From Actinidia chinensis (lineage: Eukaryota > Streptophyta > Magnoliopsida > Ericales > Actinidiaceae), in contig VIGQ01002123.1 of the NCBI GenBank assembly GCA_009663005.1, positions 40,001-50,000 of the forward strand: a DNA stretch of 10,000 nt, written 5' to 3'. Positions 1 to 8,132 of the stretch are shown here, in pieces. The notes below the pieces were generated by a model. It was not told where the DNA came from, searched no databases, and saw only the letters and a program-made list of their open reading frames with translations. Each line of letters opens with the position of its first letter. The first letter of the stretch is position 1. A program made the position numbers and the translations under genes.

Positions 1-83
1 ATGCTTCAATTATGCAGGGGCTGATACTAATGAGTCAAGCTCTGAGGATGTTAACCAGCTTCTCTTCTCAGCAATTGTTCAAG
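1..83 (+). pseudogene. Partial exon of an unidentified host gene (probably the exon before the duplicated one)
   Basis: From base 2 a frame is open to base 83 and reads CFNYAGADTNESSSEDVNQ followed by LLFSAIVQ. It ends in a good donor (CAAG, then gtaactg at 84). The exon may start left of the window, or at 18 after the acceptor-like tatgcag. The donor leaves one base (G) of the next codon. The acceptor at 455-456 supplies the other two, giving V-L-D-R-G, so this exon and the exon at 457 share a phase. The peptide is acidic and serine-rich and I do not recognise the family. A second frame from base 3 is also open, through to about 170, but it ignores the donor. The exon itself is intact. Since the following exon is broken, I class the locus as a probable pseudogene. 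Alternatively the real gene splices past the damaged exon. Confidence 0.45.
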
Positions 84-456
84 GTAACTGAAAAAATTCA
101 TGAGGATTTTTGTAATCGGCTCACTGTTTTGAATCATATTTTCACTTGGATACATTCTTATCATTAGAAGTGTCCTCTTTCAAATTTTTTATGTTTGAAC
201 TAAAAAAATTATATTTTTTGATAGGAGTTTGAGGAAGTAGGTGAATAGAGAAGGCATTGATGTCTTTGTGTGTGTTCAAGATTGATGTGAATTATTGAGT
301 CAAATTAATTGATAAATTCTGGAAATTAACATAAATGCTGTATTTGTTCTCAGCAGTTTACTGTATTGATTCTATTGCAGTCACAATTAACTAGTTATAA
401 TTGTGCTTGGAATGCACACATCATAAATGGAATTTAACCTTCTCTCTCCAACACAG
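84..456 (+). other. Probable intron between the two exon pieces
   Basis: It begins gtaactg and ends in a pyrimidine-rich tract followed by acacag at 451-456. It is AT-rich (many T runs) as expected of a plant intron, and I see no open frame or other feature in it. A second cag at about 378-380 could be an alternative acceptor but leads into nothing recognisable. Weak similarity to the far right arm (about 6960-6985) may begin near 385, so the inverted duplication may include the 3' end of this intron. Confidence 0.4.
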
Positions 457-789
457 TATTGGATCGAGGGGCGAGCATGACTCTAGTTGGGTATAGATCA
501 TTACTGTTACTGTAGCAGCTGCTGCAAGCATCCACTAGTGTTGATGTTATCTTAATTCTAATGATCCTGCATACACAAACTTCCACCAGGTGATTGTTTC
601 CTGCTGTCATTAATGCCAATAAGTTTAATTCACTTTGAAGTTTAGAGGGTATTCTTTGAATAGGATATTGCATCTAGGAACATAATAATAAGAGTGCTAC
701 CAAAATAAATGATAAACGAAAAAAAAATAAAACATAATTATGCCACTACATATTTTTTTTGAGTTACTACCAGGACCTCAGAAACCGGA
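430..789 (+). repeat. Outer left arm of the large inverted repeat
   Basis: The reverse complement of this stretch matches 6591-6985. Exact anchors are 477-490 with 6880-6893 and 492-506 with 6865-6879. Similarity runs on through the segment containing ctaccaaaataaatga (about 698-713) and ends at agaaaccgga (780-789), which pairs with 6591-6600. The arm contains the degenerate exon. Homology stops at base 789 because of the insertion beginning at 790 and resumes at 2392. The left limit is uncertain by about 50 bases. Confidence 0.8.
457..589 (+). pseudogene. Degenerate copy (left) of the duplicated exon
   Basis: This is the plus-strand counterpart of the better preserved minus-strand exon at 6788-6913. 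It follows acacag and ends before gtgatt at 590. Compared with the other copy it has a 1-base deletion near 472, an extra G in TTGGG near 490 that restores frame, a 6-base tandem duplication (ttactg twice, 501-512), an in-frame TAG right after it at 513-515, and a deletion of several bases near 552. The shared readable part is V/I-L-D-R-G then D-S-S-W-Y-R-S-L-L. Its phase fits the exon at 1-83. This copy therefore sits in its original gene context, although it is the more damaged one. Family unknown. Confidence 0.55.
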
Positions 790-861
790 CATTCCCCAAT
801 TCTCTGTTCCTATAAATTTTGGAAAAGGTTAGGGACCACATGAACTATCACGTGAGCATCA

Positions 862-1285
862 TTGTAGAATTTCCCAATCCTTTATCGGAAGCCACTGATA
901 GAAAGCTTCTACTTTGATATGAGGATCGGAACGTAGGGATGGTAGAGTTGTTTTTTGTTCAGAGTTTTGAACGTGTTGCGGTCTAGCTCATCGGCAAAAC
1001 CTGTTTAGAATCTTGTAGTCCTTGGAAAATAAGTGAACTGTAAGATCTTTCGGTGCAAGACAGTGAGGTGACCCGTTGTTAGCCGAATGAGAACTATGGT
1101 TGGTGCACAGCCTTTTCGGGACTATCTGTGTCCATTAACTTGTGCCCGCTTTGTTCGAGTACCTTCCCAATTTCAGTAGAAACATTGTCTTGATTGGTGG
1201 CCTCCTGGAACCACGAAATCCCTGAAATAGGCGCATCTAGAGAGATATGTAAAAAACACCACCATTCTAGACGATGCAGGCAAAA
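862..1285 (-). pseudogene. Broken coding remnant inside the insertion, family unknown
   Basis: On the minus strand a frame is open from 1285 to a TAG at 1094-1096. It includes SLDAPISGISWFQEATNQDN, VSTEIGKVLEQSGHK and LMDTDSPEKAVHQP. Beyond a frameshift near 1098 a second frame continues, starting HSSHSANNGSPHCLAPKDLT. It passes an in-frame TGA (988-990) and goes on through VEAFYQWLPIKDWEIL to a TGA at 859-861. The peptide composition looks like real protein, unlike the low-complexity frames elsewhere, but I recognise no domain. A frameshift plus two stops within about 420 bases mark it as non-functional. It could be a retroelement or transposon protein fragment, or a captured host exon. It lies downstream, on the same strand, of the leader-like segment at 1325-1714. 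Confidence 0.4.
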
Positions 1286-1324
1286 TTAAGTTTGAAGAAA
1301 AGTGAAACCGAAGAATAAGTAGAA

Positions 1325-1534
1325 TCAAGTGGTGGGAACAACACATAATTGAGAAGAAGCCATGAGAGAGAGATGTTTAGAAGATGGTAGGTTCTGCTGG
1401 TTTATTAACAGGAGGGAGGATGTGGAGGCCTGCTTAAATTCTGAAAACCAATTCCCACTATGACTAGGAATTAAACTACTAGGAGGACTATAAAGCGAAT
1501 TAAACCGCCATGCTCCCCTTCTCCTTCCGTCCAT
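1325..1534 (-). CDS. Short open frame downstream of a TATA box in the insertion (doubtful gene start)
   Basis: The first ATG downstream of the minus-strand TATA box at 1706-1714 that lies in this frame is at 1534. It opens a 69-residue frame starting MDGRRRGAWRFNSLYSPPSS and ending MASSQLCVVPTT before a TGA. An internal ATG in a good plant context (tctcATGGCTTCTTC, near 1363) begins MASSQLCV, which resembles the start of plastid-targeted proteins. The frame is open upstream to 1735, but that part would be 5' leader. The product is Ser/Pro/Arg-rich and unrecognised. It may be the leader and first codons of a captured gene whose body is the remnant at 862-1285, with an intron or frameshift between. 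It may also be chance. Confidence 0.25.
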   Translation of the reverse strand: MDGRRRGAWRFNSLYSPPSSLIPSHSGNWFSEFKQASTSSLLLINQQNLPSSKHLSLMASSQLCVVPTT

Positions 1535-1705
1535 TGGACACCACCTCTCCACTCGACCACCACTTGAACAACCACCGCAACCCACCTTGCTTGCCTGCCT
1601 TAGGTGGAGGGGCCAAGGGAGGTGGTGATTGTGGTGTGTGGAATTAGGGTTTTGGAGGTTGAAGGTGGGGATGCTTCTGGAATGAAGTGCAGACAATCTA
1701 GATAT

Positions 1706-1714
1706 CCTTTTATA
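1706..1714 (-). promoter_or_regulatory. TATA box (TATAAAAGG) on the minus strand
   Basis: The plus strand reads ccttttata, so the minus strand reads TATAAAAGG, a canonical plant TATA box. About 30 bases downstream begins a C-rich leader containing aaaaccctaatt, typical of plant 5' UTRs, then the short frame at 1325-1534. Motif and context only, with no transcript evidence. Confidence 0.35.
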
Positions 1715-1837
1715 ACAGTTCCCATGCATATCCATGGACTGCCTTAGGGAACGGAAAGAGTTTCAAAAAAGGAAAAAAAATCAATCAGAAGCAAATTTAT
1801 GTTCTAATCATGACAATTTCAAAAAAAAAATAAATAA

Positions 1838-1860
1838 AAACTCAACTTCACGTTGAGTTT
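1838..1860. repeat. Perfect 9-bp hairpin
   Basis: aaactcaac (1838-1846) and gttgagttt (1852-1860) are perfect reverse complements around a 5-base loop. The hairpin follows an A-rich stretch with the run of ten A at 1821-1830. It could be a sub-terminal hairpin of an old element or an RNA terminator-like fold. No flanking CTRR that would suggest a Helitron end was found at the expected spacing. Confidence 0.4.
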
Positions 1861-1869
1861 AAATCAGTC

Positions 1870-2391
1870 AATTTAATTATAATCTTTTCCAAATTTAACT
1901 TTTGAAGATTGGATTCTCATTTATTATTCATGATAGCCTAAGCGTGTATTTGGATCAAGGATTTAGTGAGGAAAAAAGAAATGAAAATGAAAATGGCACC
2001 ATCCAATGGTTTGAAAAGGTTGGATCGTATCACTTTTCCATTCTCATTTGTTATGTCATGCTGGCTGGTGTGTGGATCACAACGTCCTGTCTCTACCGAT
2101 TGTACAATCAGATATAAGCAATAGTTGCCTCAATTAGATATCATAGATTTTGGTACGACCAATGATGTCTTAATATATATAACAATATTGATTTTTTTTT
2201 ATGTTATAAAATTGCTGGTATTTATTGGAGTTGGGGGAAATTGTGTGAAAATTGATTATTTTATAATAGAAGTTGAAAAGTATCAAAATAGAGCCATTTC
2301 AATTTTTTTTAAAATTATTTTTGGCCTAAAAATCAAAAACTGTGGCAAATCTGGGTTGTGCTACAATTTTGAGACAAAAAGAAAACCAAGA
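1870..2391. other. AT-rich, gene-free right part of the insertion
   Basis: Two short plus-strand frames occur here but begin at non-ATG codons or are low-complexity Ile/Phe/Lys-rich. I do not consider them genes. The stretch near 1938-1960 (gcgtgtatttggatcaagga) resembles the end of common plant miniature elements with a GTTTGGAT-type terminus. The partner motif aatccaaacatag at about 2440-2452 lies outside the insertion and is also in the right arm, so a clean element cannot be delimited. Confidence 0.3.
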
Positions 2392-3770
2392 AGTTACTAA
2401 CTACTAAGAACACATCAAACTTTCTTTTTAAGTTTTCAATCCAAACATAGTTTAAGGATTAATGCACATACTCTCTTGTGGATTAATTAGGATCTACTCT
2501 GAAAACATTAAACTCTGATAGATGCTACATCATAATGGGGGTAATGGCATGTTTAATCCAACATAATTGTACTGGGTTGGATAGTATTCTTATGTATGAA
2601 ATGTTTGATGACGAGTAATTATTCTGTAACTCTTGGGTTGGAACAATGTGTCCTCTCTTATATGAAACTGGGGGTTCACAAATTGAATGCAATAGGTTCG
2701 CTATATATGCGAGGATAAGCATTGCGTAGTCACTCCTCGTTCGTATTGACATAATGATGAGGGAATGACACTGAATAATTTTCTCAAATAACGTGAAAGA
2801 ATGGGAGTATTAGGTGACATGGGAATTAATCCTTCTTAATTTGAGTTAAAGTTGGTAAGTTTGTTTTATAGGATTGAATAGGTTTAATGCAATGTGCAAT
2901 CTATATGAATGAAAGTAATATTGAATTTAGGGTACAACATTATTATTTCCAAAAATTACTAACTATACAAGGAGGAGGAAACTCTTCTCTTTCTAAAATA
3001 TTTTCTCCTCGCTCTAGCTACCATTCACCCATGGCAATTCTTAGCATGAATTCACTTTTCTTATGCTACTTGTTTCCACACTTGCTCACCATATTTCATC
3101 AAACAATACGGGGTTCGATTTACCATTACTAATATACCAAGGAAGTCTCCATCAAATTGCATCGGAGAATGGCTATGATGCTTTTGTTGACGCTGACAGA
3201 GTTGCAAGCTATATCCATATTATATTAGGTAGTACCCGCTTGAGTACTTCTTACACATGGATATTGATGAATCAATTACATGGCTTGAGTGCGAACCTTG
3301 CATCTTGTGCTTTATTGACAAATAACATCGTAATCAAAGGTATAACCCCAATACGTCAGAGGTTAGGATGTACTCATAAGTGTATCCTCATTTTCCGTTG
3401 TAACCGCAAATGGTTATTGGGTATGAATTTCCTTCTATGAGTAAGGAAACACAAGGGGAGAAGTAGGCATGGGGACTCGATTCAGGCAGTACAAACCAAA
3501 GTTTTTATGCCAAAGAACTTTGGTCACCATACCAAATTTATATAGGCTGCGGTAGATGGAATAATACTCACGCTTCTGCTTCCTTATCCGGTGTAGAAGG
3601 CTTAGGTCTTCATGACGACTCTTCGTGGCGGGGGCAATTAGGCGTCACTAGATTTTCCTACTGTTTTCATGACTTTAACTCCGCGGTTCAAGTATCATTA
3701 GGTACGAACCAATTGCAAAGTACAAATACCGATCAAATCGTTACGATGCACACATCCAGCATCCTTTGCA

Positions 3771-3790
3771 TTTTTTTTCGTTTTTTTTCG
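3771..3790. repeat. Two-copy tandem repeat (T8CG)x2
   Basis: Two exact adjacent copies of ttttttttcg occupy 3771-3780 and 3781-3790. The corresponding place in the right arm has a shorter A run (about 5168-5174), so this small expansion arose after the arms separated. Confidence 0.6.
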
Positions 3791-4062
3791 TAACATTATG
3801 GGGTACGAAAAGCATTCCACTTTCTACAGACGAGGAACATTGGTTGCTTGTATACAGGAACGACCTTAACTGTTCTTGACTAAACCTTGTTCTTGTATGT
3901 AACGTACAGGTGAACATCTAACCTCCACTCGTTGTTATGAGAATGGTAGACAATGTTATCGTTTTTGTGTTGCAGCAAACTCTTTGCCACCTATTACTTT
4001 CAACCTTGGTATATTTACCTTATTAATAACGGAGTAATATGAATATAGTAATGGATCTTTGT

Positions 4063-4160
4063 GTCTAAACTTCAAGGATAGAACAATGAATATTATCTGC
4101 ATGAAGGCCAAATAGGCCTGATCTTGGTCTAAACTTCAAGATGGAACAAGAATATTATCT
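4063..4160 (+). repeat. Local direct duplication private to the left arm
   Basis: Two copies of a 34-36-base unit beginning gtctaaacttcaag and ending aatattatct lie at 4063-4098 and 4127-4160, 64 bases apart. Between them is a short palindrome, aggcc-aaata-ggcct (4105-4119). The right arm has only one degenerate counterpart (near 4865-4880, aagtttaacacaaagatc), so the duplication post-dates the inverted duplication. Confidence 0.6.
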
Positions 4161-4466
4161 TTTATAGGCTTGTGATAAGAAGAGAGGCAGTTTCAATAGG
4201 AATCGCTAAAAAATTTTATAAAGGATGCGAACAAGGCAAGTTAAAAGATGTATATTTTATAACATTTTCGAAGATTATATATTTTTTCATAAGTTTGATT
4301 ACTTTTAGATATTTGTTTATTTTTCACACTTGTCAACACATTTTTTCTTATAAATTCATATTTTTTATTTATTAACTGAGATGACAGTAATATCATAGAA
4401 TGTATTCAAATAGTACAACATGGGTAAAAAGTAGAAAGGGAACAAAAAAAGAGGACAAAAATGGAA

Positions 4467-4532
4467 TATGTATGTCCTATATATAAAGCACAAAATGTTC
4501 TAAAAAGTGAATTTTCATGAATAATATTTGTG
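4467..4532. other. 66-nt spacer (loop) of the large inverted repeat
   Basis: Between atggaa (4461-4466) and ttccat (4533-4538) lies an unpaired, AT-rich stretch containing tatatataaag. It is the only central sequence not shared by the two arms and would be the loop of an RNA hairpin. It contains no gene. Confidence 0.75.
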
Positions 4533-6590
4533 TTCCATTTTTGTCTTTTTTTTTTGGATCTTCTCCTTTTTACCCTTGTGTTTTACTATTGAATACATCC
4601 TATGATATTACTGTCATCGTTAGATAATAAATTAAAAAAAATATGAATTTATAAAAAAAGTGTGTTGACAAAGTGTAAAAAAGATACAGAATCGAAAAGT
4701 ACCAAAACTTTATGAAAAAGTATAAAATTCGAAAATGTAAGTAAGAAATACATCTTATTTACTTGCCTTGTTTACATCCTTATAAAATTTATCGATCTAT
4801 TGAATCCGCCTCTCTTTAATAATCCAAAACCGATCAAGTGTCATTTTGCCTTTCATGCGACAATAAGTTTAACACAAAGATCAATTCCTATATTATAGGC
4901 TACATTATTTAATAATGTAAAAATCGTGAGGTCAAAAGTAATAAGTGACAAAGAGTCTGTTGCAACACTAGAATGATGCATTGTATACCATACCTCGTCG
5001 GAACAACTGGTGGAGTTAGATGTTACCCATCTGACTTTGGATTACACGAGACACGGTTTAGTTTAAAAAAAAAAAAAAAAAACAATTAAGGTCGTATGTA
5101 TCCAAAGCAACAAGTATCCTCGGAGGTGTGTAGAAAGTGGAAGTTGCTTTTCGTATCACAATGATATGAAAAAAAGACAGTTATATGCATAAGGGTAGCT
5201 AGGATGTTATGCACGTATGCTTGTCGGTATTGTACTTGCATTTGGTTTCATACATAATGATACTTGAACCGGCGGAGTAAAGTCATGAAAACAGTAGGAA
5301 AATCTAAAATGATGCCCAATGCGACACGAAGATTCGTCATGAAGATCTAAGCCTCTACACCTAATAAGGAAGCAGAAGCGCAGAATTATTCATTTAATCT
5401 ACCGCAACCAATATGAAATTTGGTATGGTGACAAAGCTTTTGCTATTAAAAAACTTTGGTTGCATTAATCAAGTCCCCATGCCTACTTCTTCCCCTTGTT
5501 GTTTCCTATCGTAAAAGAAAGCTTCATAACCACTAAACCATTTCGGGGTTACAACGAAAATGAGTATTACACTTATGAGTACACACTAACCTCCCTGTAC
5601 GGCTTGGACGATGGGTAAACCTTTGATTACGGTTGTTATCGTCAATTAAAGCAAAAAGGTGCAAGGTTCGCACTCAAGCCATGTTAATTGATGAATCAAT
5701 ATCATGTTAATGAAATACTCAGCAGGGGACTCTCTAATCTAATAACGGAAACAACGCAACTCGCCAGTGTCAACAAAAAGCATCATAGCCATTCTCCGAT
5801 GCAATTGAGGAGACTTCCTTGGTATATTAGTAAATGGTAAGTCAAACCCCGTCTTGTTTTTAAAGAAATATGGAGAACCAAGTGTGGAAACAGGTAGCAT
5901 AAGAAAAGGGTGTTATGCTAAGAATTGCCATGGGTGAATGGGAGCTAGACCGAGGAGAAAAGAAAATGTTTTAGCTACAATTGAAAAAGAAGTAGTTTTC
6001 CTCCTCCTTGTATAACTTTTTTTGGAAAGTAAAAGTTTCCTAATTCATCTTACTTTTCATTCATATAGATTGCAACATGCATTAAACCTAATTCAATCCT
6101 ATAAACAACCTGATCCAACACCTTACCACTTTAACGCATTAAGAAGGATTAATGCCCACTGTCCACCTCACATAACCTCCCATTCTCTTCTGTTATTTGA
6201 GAAATTATCGTGTCCATTCTATCCTCGCTTAGGTGTTTTCCGTACGTCTTATCAGCCCATCATAGGTAGCGTCAAAGAGGAGTGCTAACGCAATGCTTAT
6301 TCTCACAATATATAGTGGGAACTATTGCATTCACTATTTGCGAACCCCGTTCATAAAGAGGAGAAAGACATTGTTCCAACCAAGAGACAAAATATTACCG
6401 TTCATTAAACATTTCATACATAAGGAATCTCTCCACCCAGAGCAATTATGTTGGATTAACATACATGACCACCATTATGATTGATTCTAAGTGTACTGTT
6501 TTCAGAAGAATTAATGGCACATAATCCTTTAAACTATGTTTGGATAAAAACTTAAAAGATAAAGTTTGATATTGTTTCTTAGTAGTAACT
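4533..6590 (-). repeat. Inner right arm of the large inverted repeat
   Basis: Reverse complement of the inner left arm, collinear throughout. It differs by small indels, including an 18-base A run (5065-5082) that has no equivalent in the left arm. The short plus-strand frames in it (for example about 6022-6288 and 6293-6484) start at TTG or are antisense to the other arm's sequence, and I see no protein signature. The outer end is marked by agtagtaact at 6581-6590, which joins directly to the outer arm without an insertion. Confidence 0.88.
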
Positions 6591-6985
6591 TCCGGTTTCT
6601 AAGGTCTGGTTGCACCTCAAAAACCAGTTGTAAGTGGCATTTTATATATGCTTTATTTTTCTTCGGTGTGATTCATTTATTTTGGTATCACTCCTATTAC
6701 TATGTTTCTTATATGCAAATCCTATTACAAAGAATACCCTCTACACTCAAGTGAATTAACTTTTGATAGAATGAGCATGAACATCACCCTGTGAAGTCTG
6801 TGTAAGCAGGATCCTGATAATCACTGGTAAAGATAACACCAGCGGATGTTTGCAGCAGCTGATGCAGTAATGATCTATACCAACTAGAGTCATCCTCCTC
6901 CCCTCGATCAATCCTGGTTGGAGGAGAGAAGGTTAATACACAATTGACACTCCAACAAGGACCAAGTGTAGTTTGCAATTAATAC
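6591..6985 (-). repeat. Outer right arm of the large inverted repeat
   Basis: Reverse complement of 430-789. It starts at tccggtttct (6591-6600) and includes the exon copy at 6788-6913 and the upstream pyrimidine-rich intron end. Homology with the left side fades just outside 6985. There is no copy of the exon at 1-83 here, so the duplicated segment did not include it. Unlike the left side, this arm is contiguous with its inner part. Confidence 0.8.
6788..6913 (-). pseudogene. Inverted copy (right) of the duplicated exon, frame open
   Basis: On the minus strand, ctccaaccag leads into an exon reading IDRGEEDDSSWYRSLLHQLL then QTSAGVIFTSDYQDPAYTDF and TG, ending before gtgatg at 6787. The frame is open throughout and better preserved than the left copy. 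However, the sequence just after the acceptor reads gattgatcg where the left copy has tattggatcg. The missing G shifts it out of phase with the exon at 1-83, and no upstream exon is present on this strand. It is therefore a stranded exon copy, not a working gene. Protein family not recognised. The peptide combines an acidic start with Trp/Tyr/Leu-rich content. Confidence 0.55.
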
Positions 6986-6989
6986 CGTT

Positions 6990-7808
6990 CGAATATGTGT
7001 CGTTAAAATTATAATTTTTTAAAACAATGTCGAAATACATCCTGCACTCATCAACATATATTAATAAGAAATTCAATTTCATCAAGTTCAAATATGCAGC
7101 TTCATTTAGAATTTAAGTAACAAGACATATAAGAGACCAAAATTGAAGTTTTTACTTTTGCTACGGTTTCCTTGTATTCAGGTCTCCATTTAACATTCAA
7201 CGTTAAATCTAACAGTCTCATGGTTATGATACTAAATTTTTGATAATTTTTTCAAGGTAGGAAAGTATTTTTTTAAGATTAATATTTCAGATTAACAGAC
7301 TGCAGAAATTTTCTGCATAGCCATTTTTAAAGATAGCAGTCGGTCTATTATGTTTTATAAAATTTTCGGGCTATTTTGACTCCAAAATTTTTACACACCA
7401 TACTAAATCACATAATATTCAATCTACAGTAAAAATATCTAGAATTTTGAAACTACATAACTATTTTAAAATTCTAAAATATTTCTTCCCAGTTTTACAC
7501 AAAAATTTATTGACAGCAAGCTCGGTTTATGAATTGTTTGGGAATTGTAAATTTTTTCGAAATTCATGAAATTAAATACTCAACAACTAGACATATAAAT
7601 GTATCACATAAAAAATATTCAGATTTTTCTGAGGTCTGTAACTATTTTAATAAAATTCATAAACTTTCTGTTTAGGATTTCTGAAAAATATTATTAACCC
7701 AAAAAATAATTTCAGATTATAAAAAAAAAATATGAATCAAACTTAAAATAAATAAAATTCATACCTTATTCAAACTTTACAAAAAAACTTTTGAATTTTT
7801 TGTCCAAA
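6990..7808. other. AT-rich intergenic stretch, no gene seen
   Basis: Very AT-rich, with many A and T runs and stops in every frame on both strands. I found no splice-bounded exon, RNA gene or terminal repeat. The only structured element is the small palindrome at 7301-7317. Confidence 0.6.
7301..7317. repeat. Perfect 8-bp palindrome (tgcagaaa-t-tttctgca)
   Basis: The two 8-base halves are exact reverse complements around one base. It stands out in otherwise unstructured AT-rich sequence. It could be a protein-binding dyad or chance. Confidence 0.35.
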
Positions 7809-7809
7809 T

Positions 7810-7847
7810 CTTTTCTCCCTCTCTTTCCCTCTCTTTCTTTCTTCTTG
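7810..7847 (+). repeat. CT-rich (pyrimidine) tract
   Basis: Nearly pure C/T for about 38 bases with repeated ctctttc units. Such tracts are frequent near plant transcription starts. An ATG follows at 7850 but opens only MKLLPQQSL before a stop. Confidence 0.5.
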
Positions 7848-7874
7848 CAATGAAGCTGCTGCCCCAGCAGTCTC

Positions 7875-7880
7875 TATAAA
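7875..7880 (+). promoter_or_regulatory. TATA-like box (tctcTATAAActac)
   Basis: A good match to the plant TATA consensus. It sits downstream of the CT tract and about 30 bases upstream of an RY motif (CATGCATG, 7908-7915), the site bound by B3-domain seed regulators. No gene with an ATG start follows within the CA-rich stretch, so this may be a relic or a non-coding promoter. Confidence 0.3.
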
Positions 7881-8132
7881 CTACACACACATGTGAACAA
7901 CCATACACATGCATGCCCCCCCGCCCCCCTACATGCAGCCACTCATGTCATGCGCCCCTGCACACACACTTTCCCTTACACTTTCACAAATACACACTTG
8001 CATACTACTCCTGCACTTGGCACATTTGCCGCGCACACCAGCCGTGCATACGCGTGGTGTCACATTTCCACCATGCCGTGCAACCATGTATTTACTATGC
8101 ACTATCTCTATGTGTGTACAGCGGTCCTTTAA
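7881..8132 (+). repeat. CA-rich low-complexity stretch with RY motif
   Basis: Rich in cacaca, catgca and ccccc words. Because of this composition all three plus frames are open for 80-90 codons and give His/Thr/Pro/Cys-rich peptides. The frames begin at GTG or internal codons, so I do not count them as genes. It contains CATGCATG (7908-7915). Confidence 0.45.

Larger units (their letters stand above)
790..2391. mobile_element. 1.6-kb insertion present only in the left arm
   Basis: In the right arm agaaaccgga (reverse complement of 6591-6600) runs straight into agttactact. In the left arm the same two blocks are separated by 790-2391, about 1,602 bases. The sum of paired coordinates jumps from about 7370 outside to about 8962 inside, which matches that length. 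The junctions carry agaaaccgga (780-789) and agaaaaccaaga (2380-2391), which could be a decayed target-site duplication of 9-10 bases. I could not see matching terminal inverted repeats, transposase motifs or long terminal repeats. It may be a non-autonomous element carrying a gene fragment, or a composite of several insertions. Deletion from the right arm is the less likely alternative. Confidence 0.6.
2392..4466 (+). repeat. Inner left arm of the large inverted repeat
   Basis: The arm pairs in reverse complement with 4533-6590 over its whole length, with many small indels and, by eye, roughly 75-80% identity. Perfect anchors include 3021-3047 with 5915-5941 (27 bases) and 3156-3185 with 5776-5805 (30 bases). 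The innermost pair is gacaaaaatggaa (ending 4466) with ttccatttttgtc (from 4533). I see no convincing gene. The longest frame, about 3063-3440, is broken by indels and stops in the other arm, so it is not under coding constraint. A leader-like CT-rich stretch followed by cccATGGCAATTCTTAGCAT at 3028-3047 is conserved in both arms and may be the relic of a first exon. Confidence 0.88.

Noticed and set aside
1938..2452. A miniature element delimited by tgtatttggat and atccaaacatag
   Set aside because: The right motif is also present in the right arm without the left part, so it predates the insertion, and the two motifs are only weakly similar as terminal repeats.
3105..3125. tRNA T-arm-like ggggttcgattta
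   Set aside because: No acceptor stem, anticodon arm or D arm could be placed around it, and the right arm does not keep the TTCGA core.
3063..3440. 125-residue plus-strand frame in the left arm
   Set aside because: The inverted copy of the same sequence carries stops and frameshifting indels, so no coding constraint is visible, and no protein family is recognisable.
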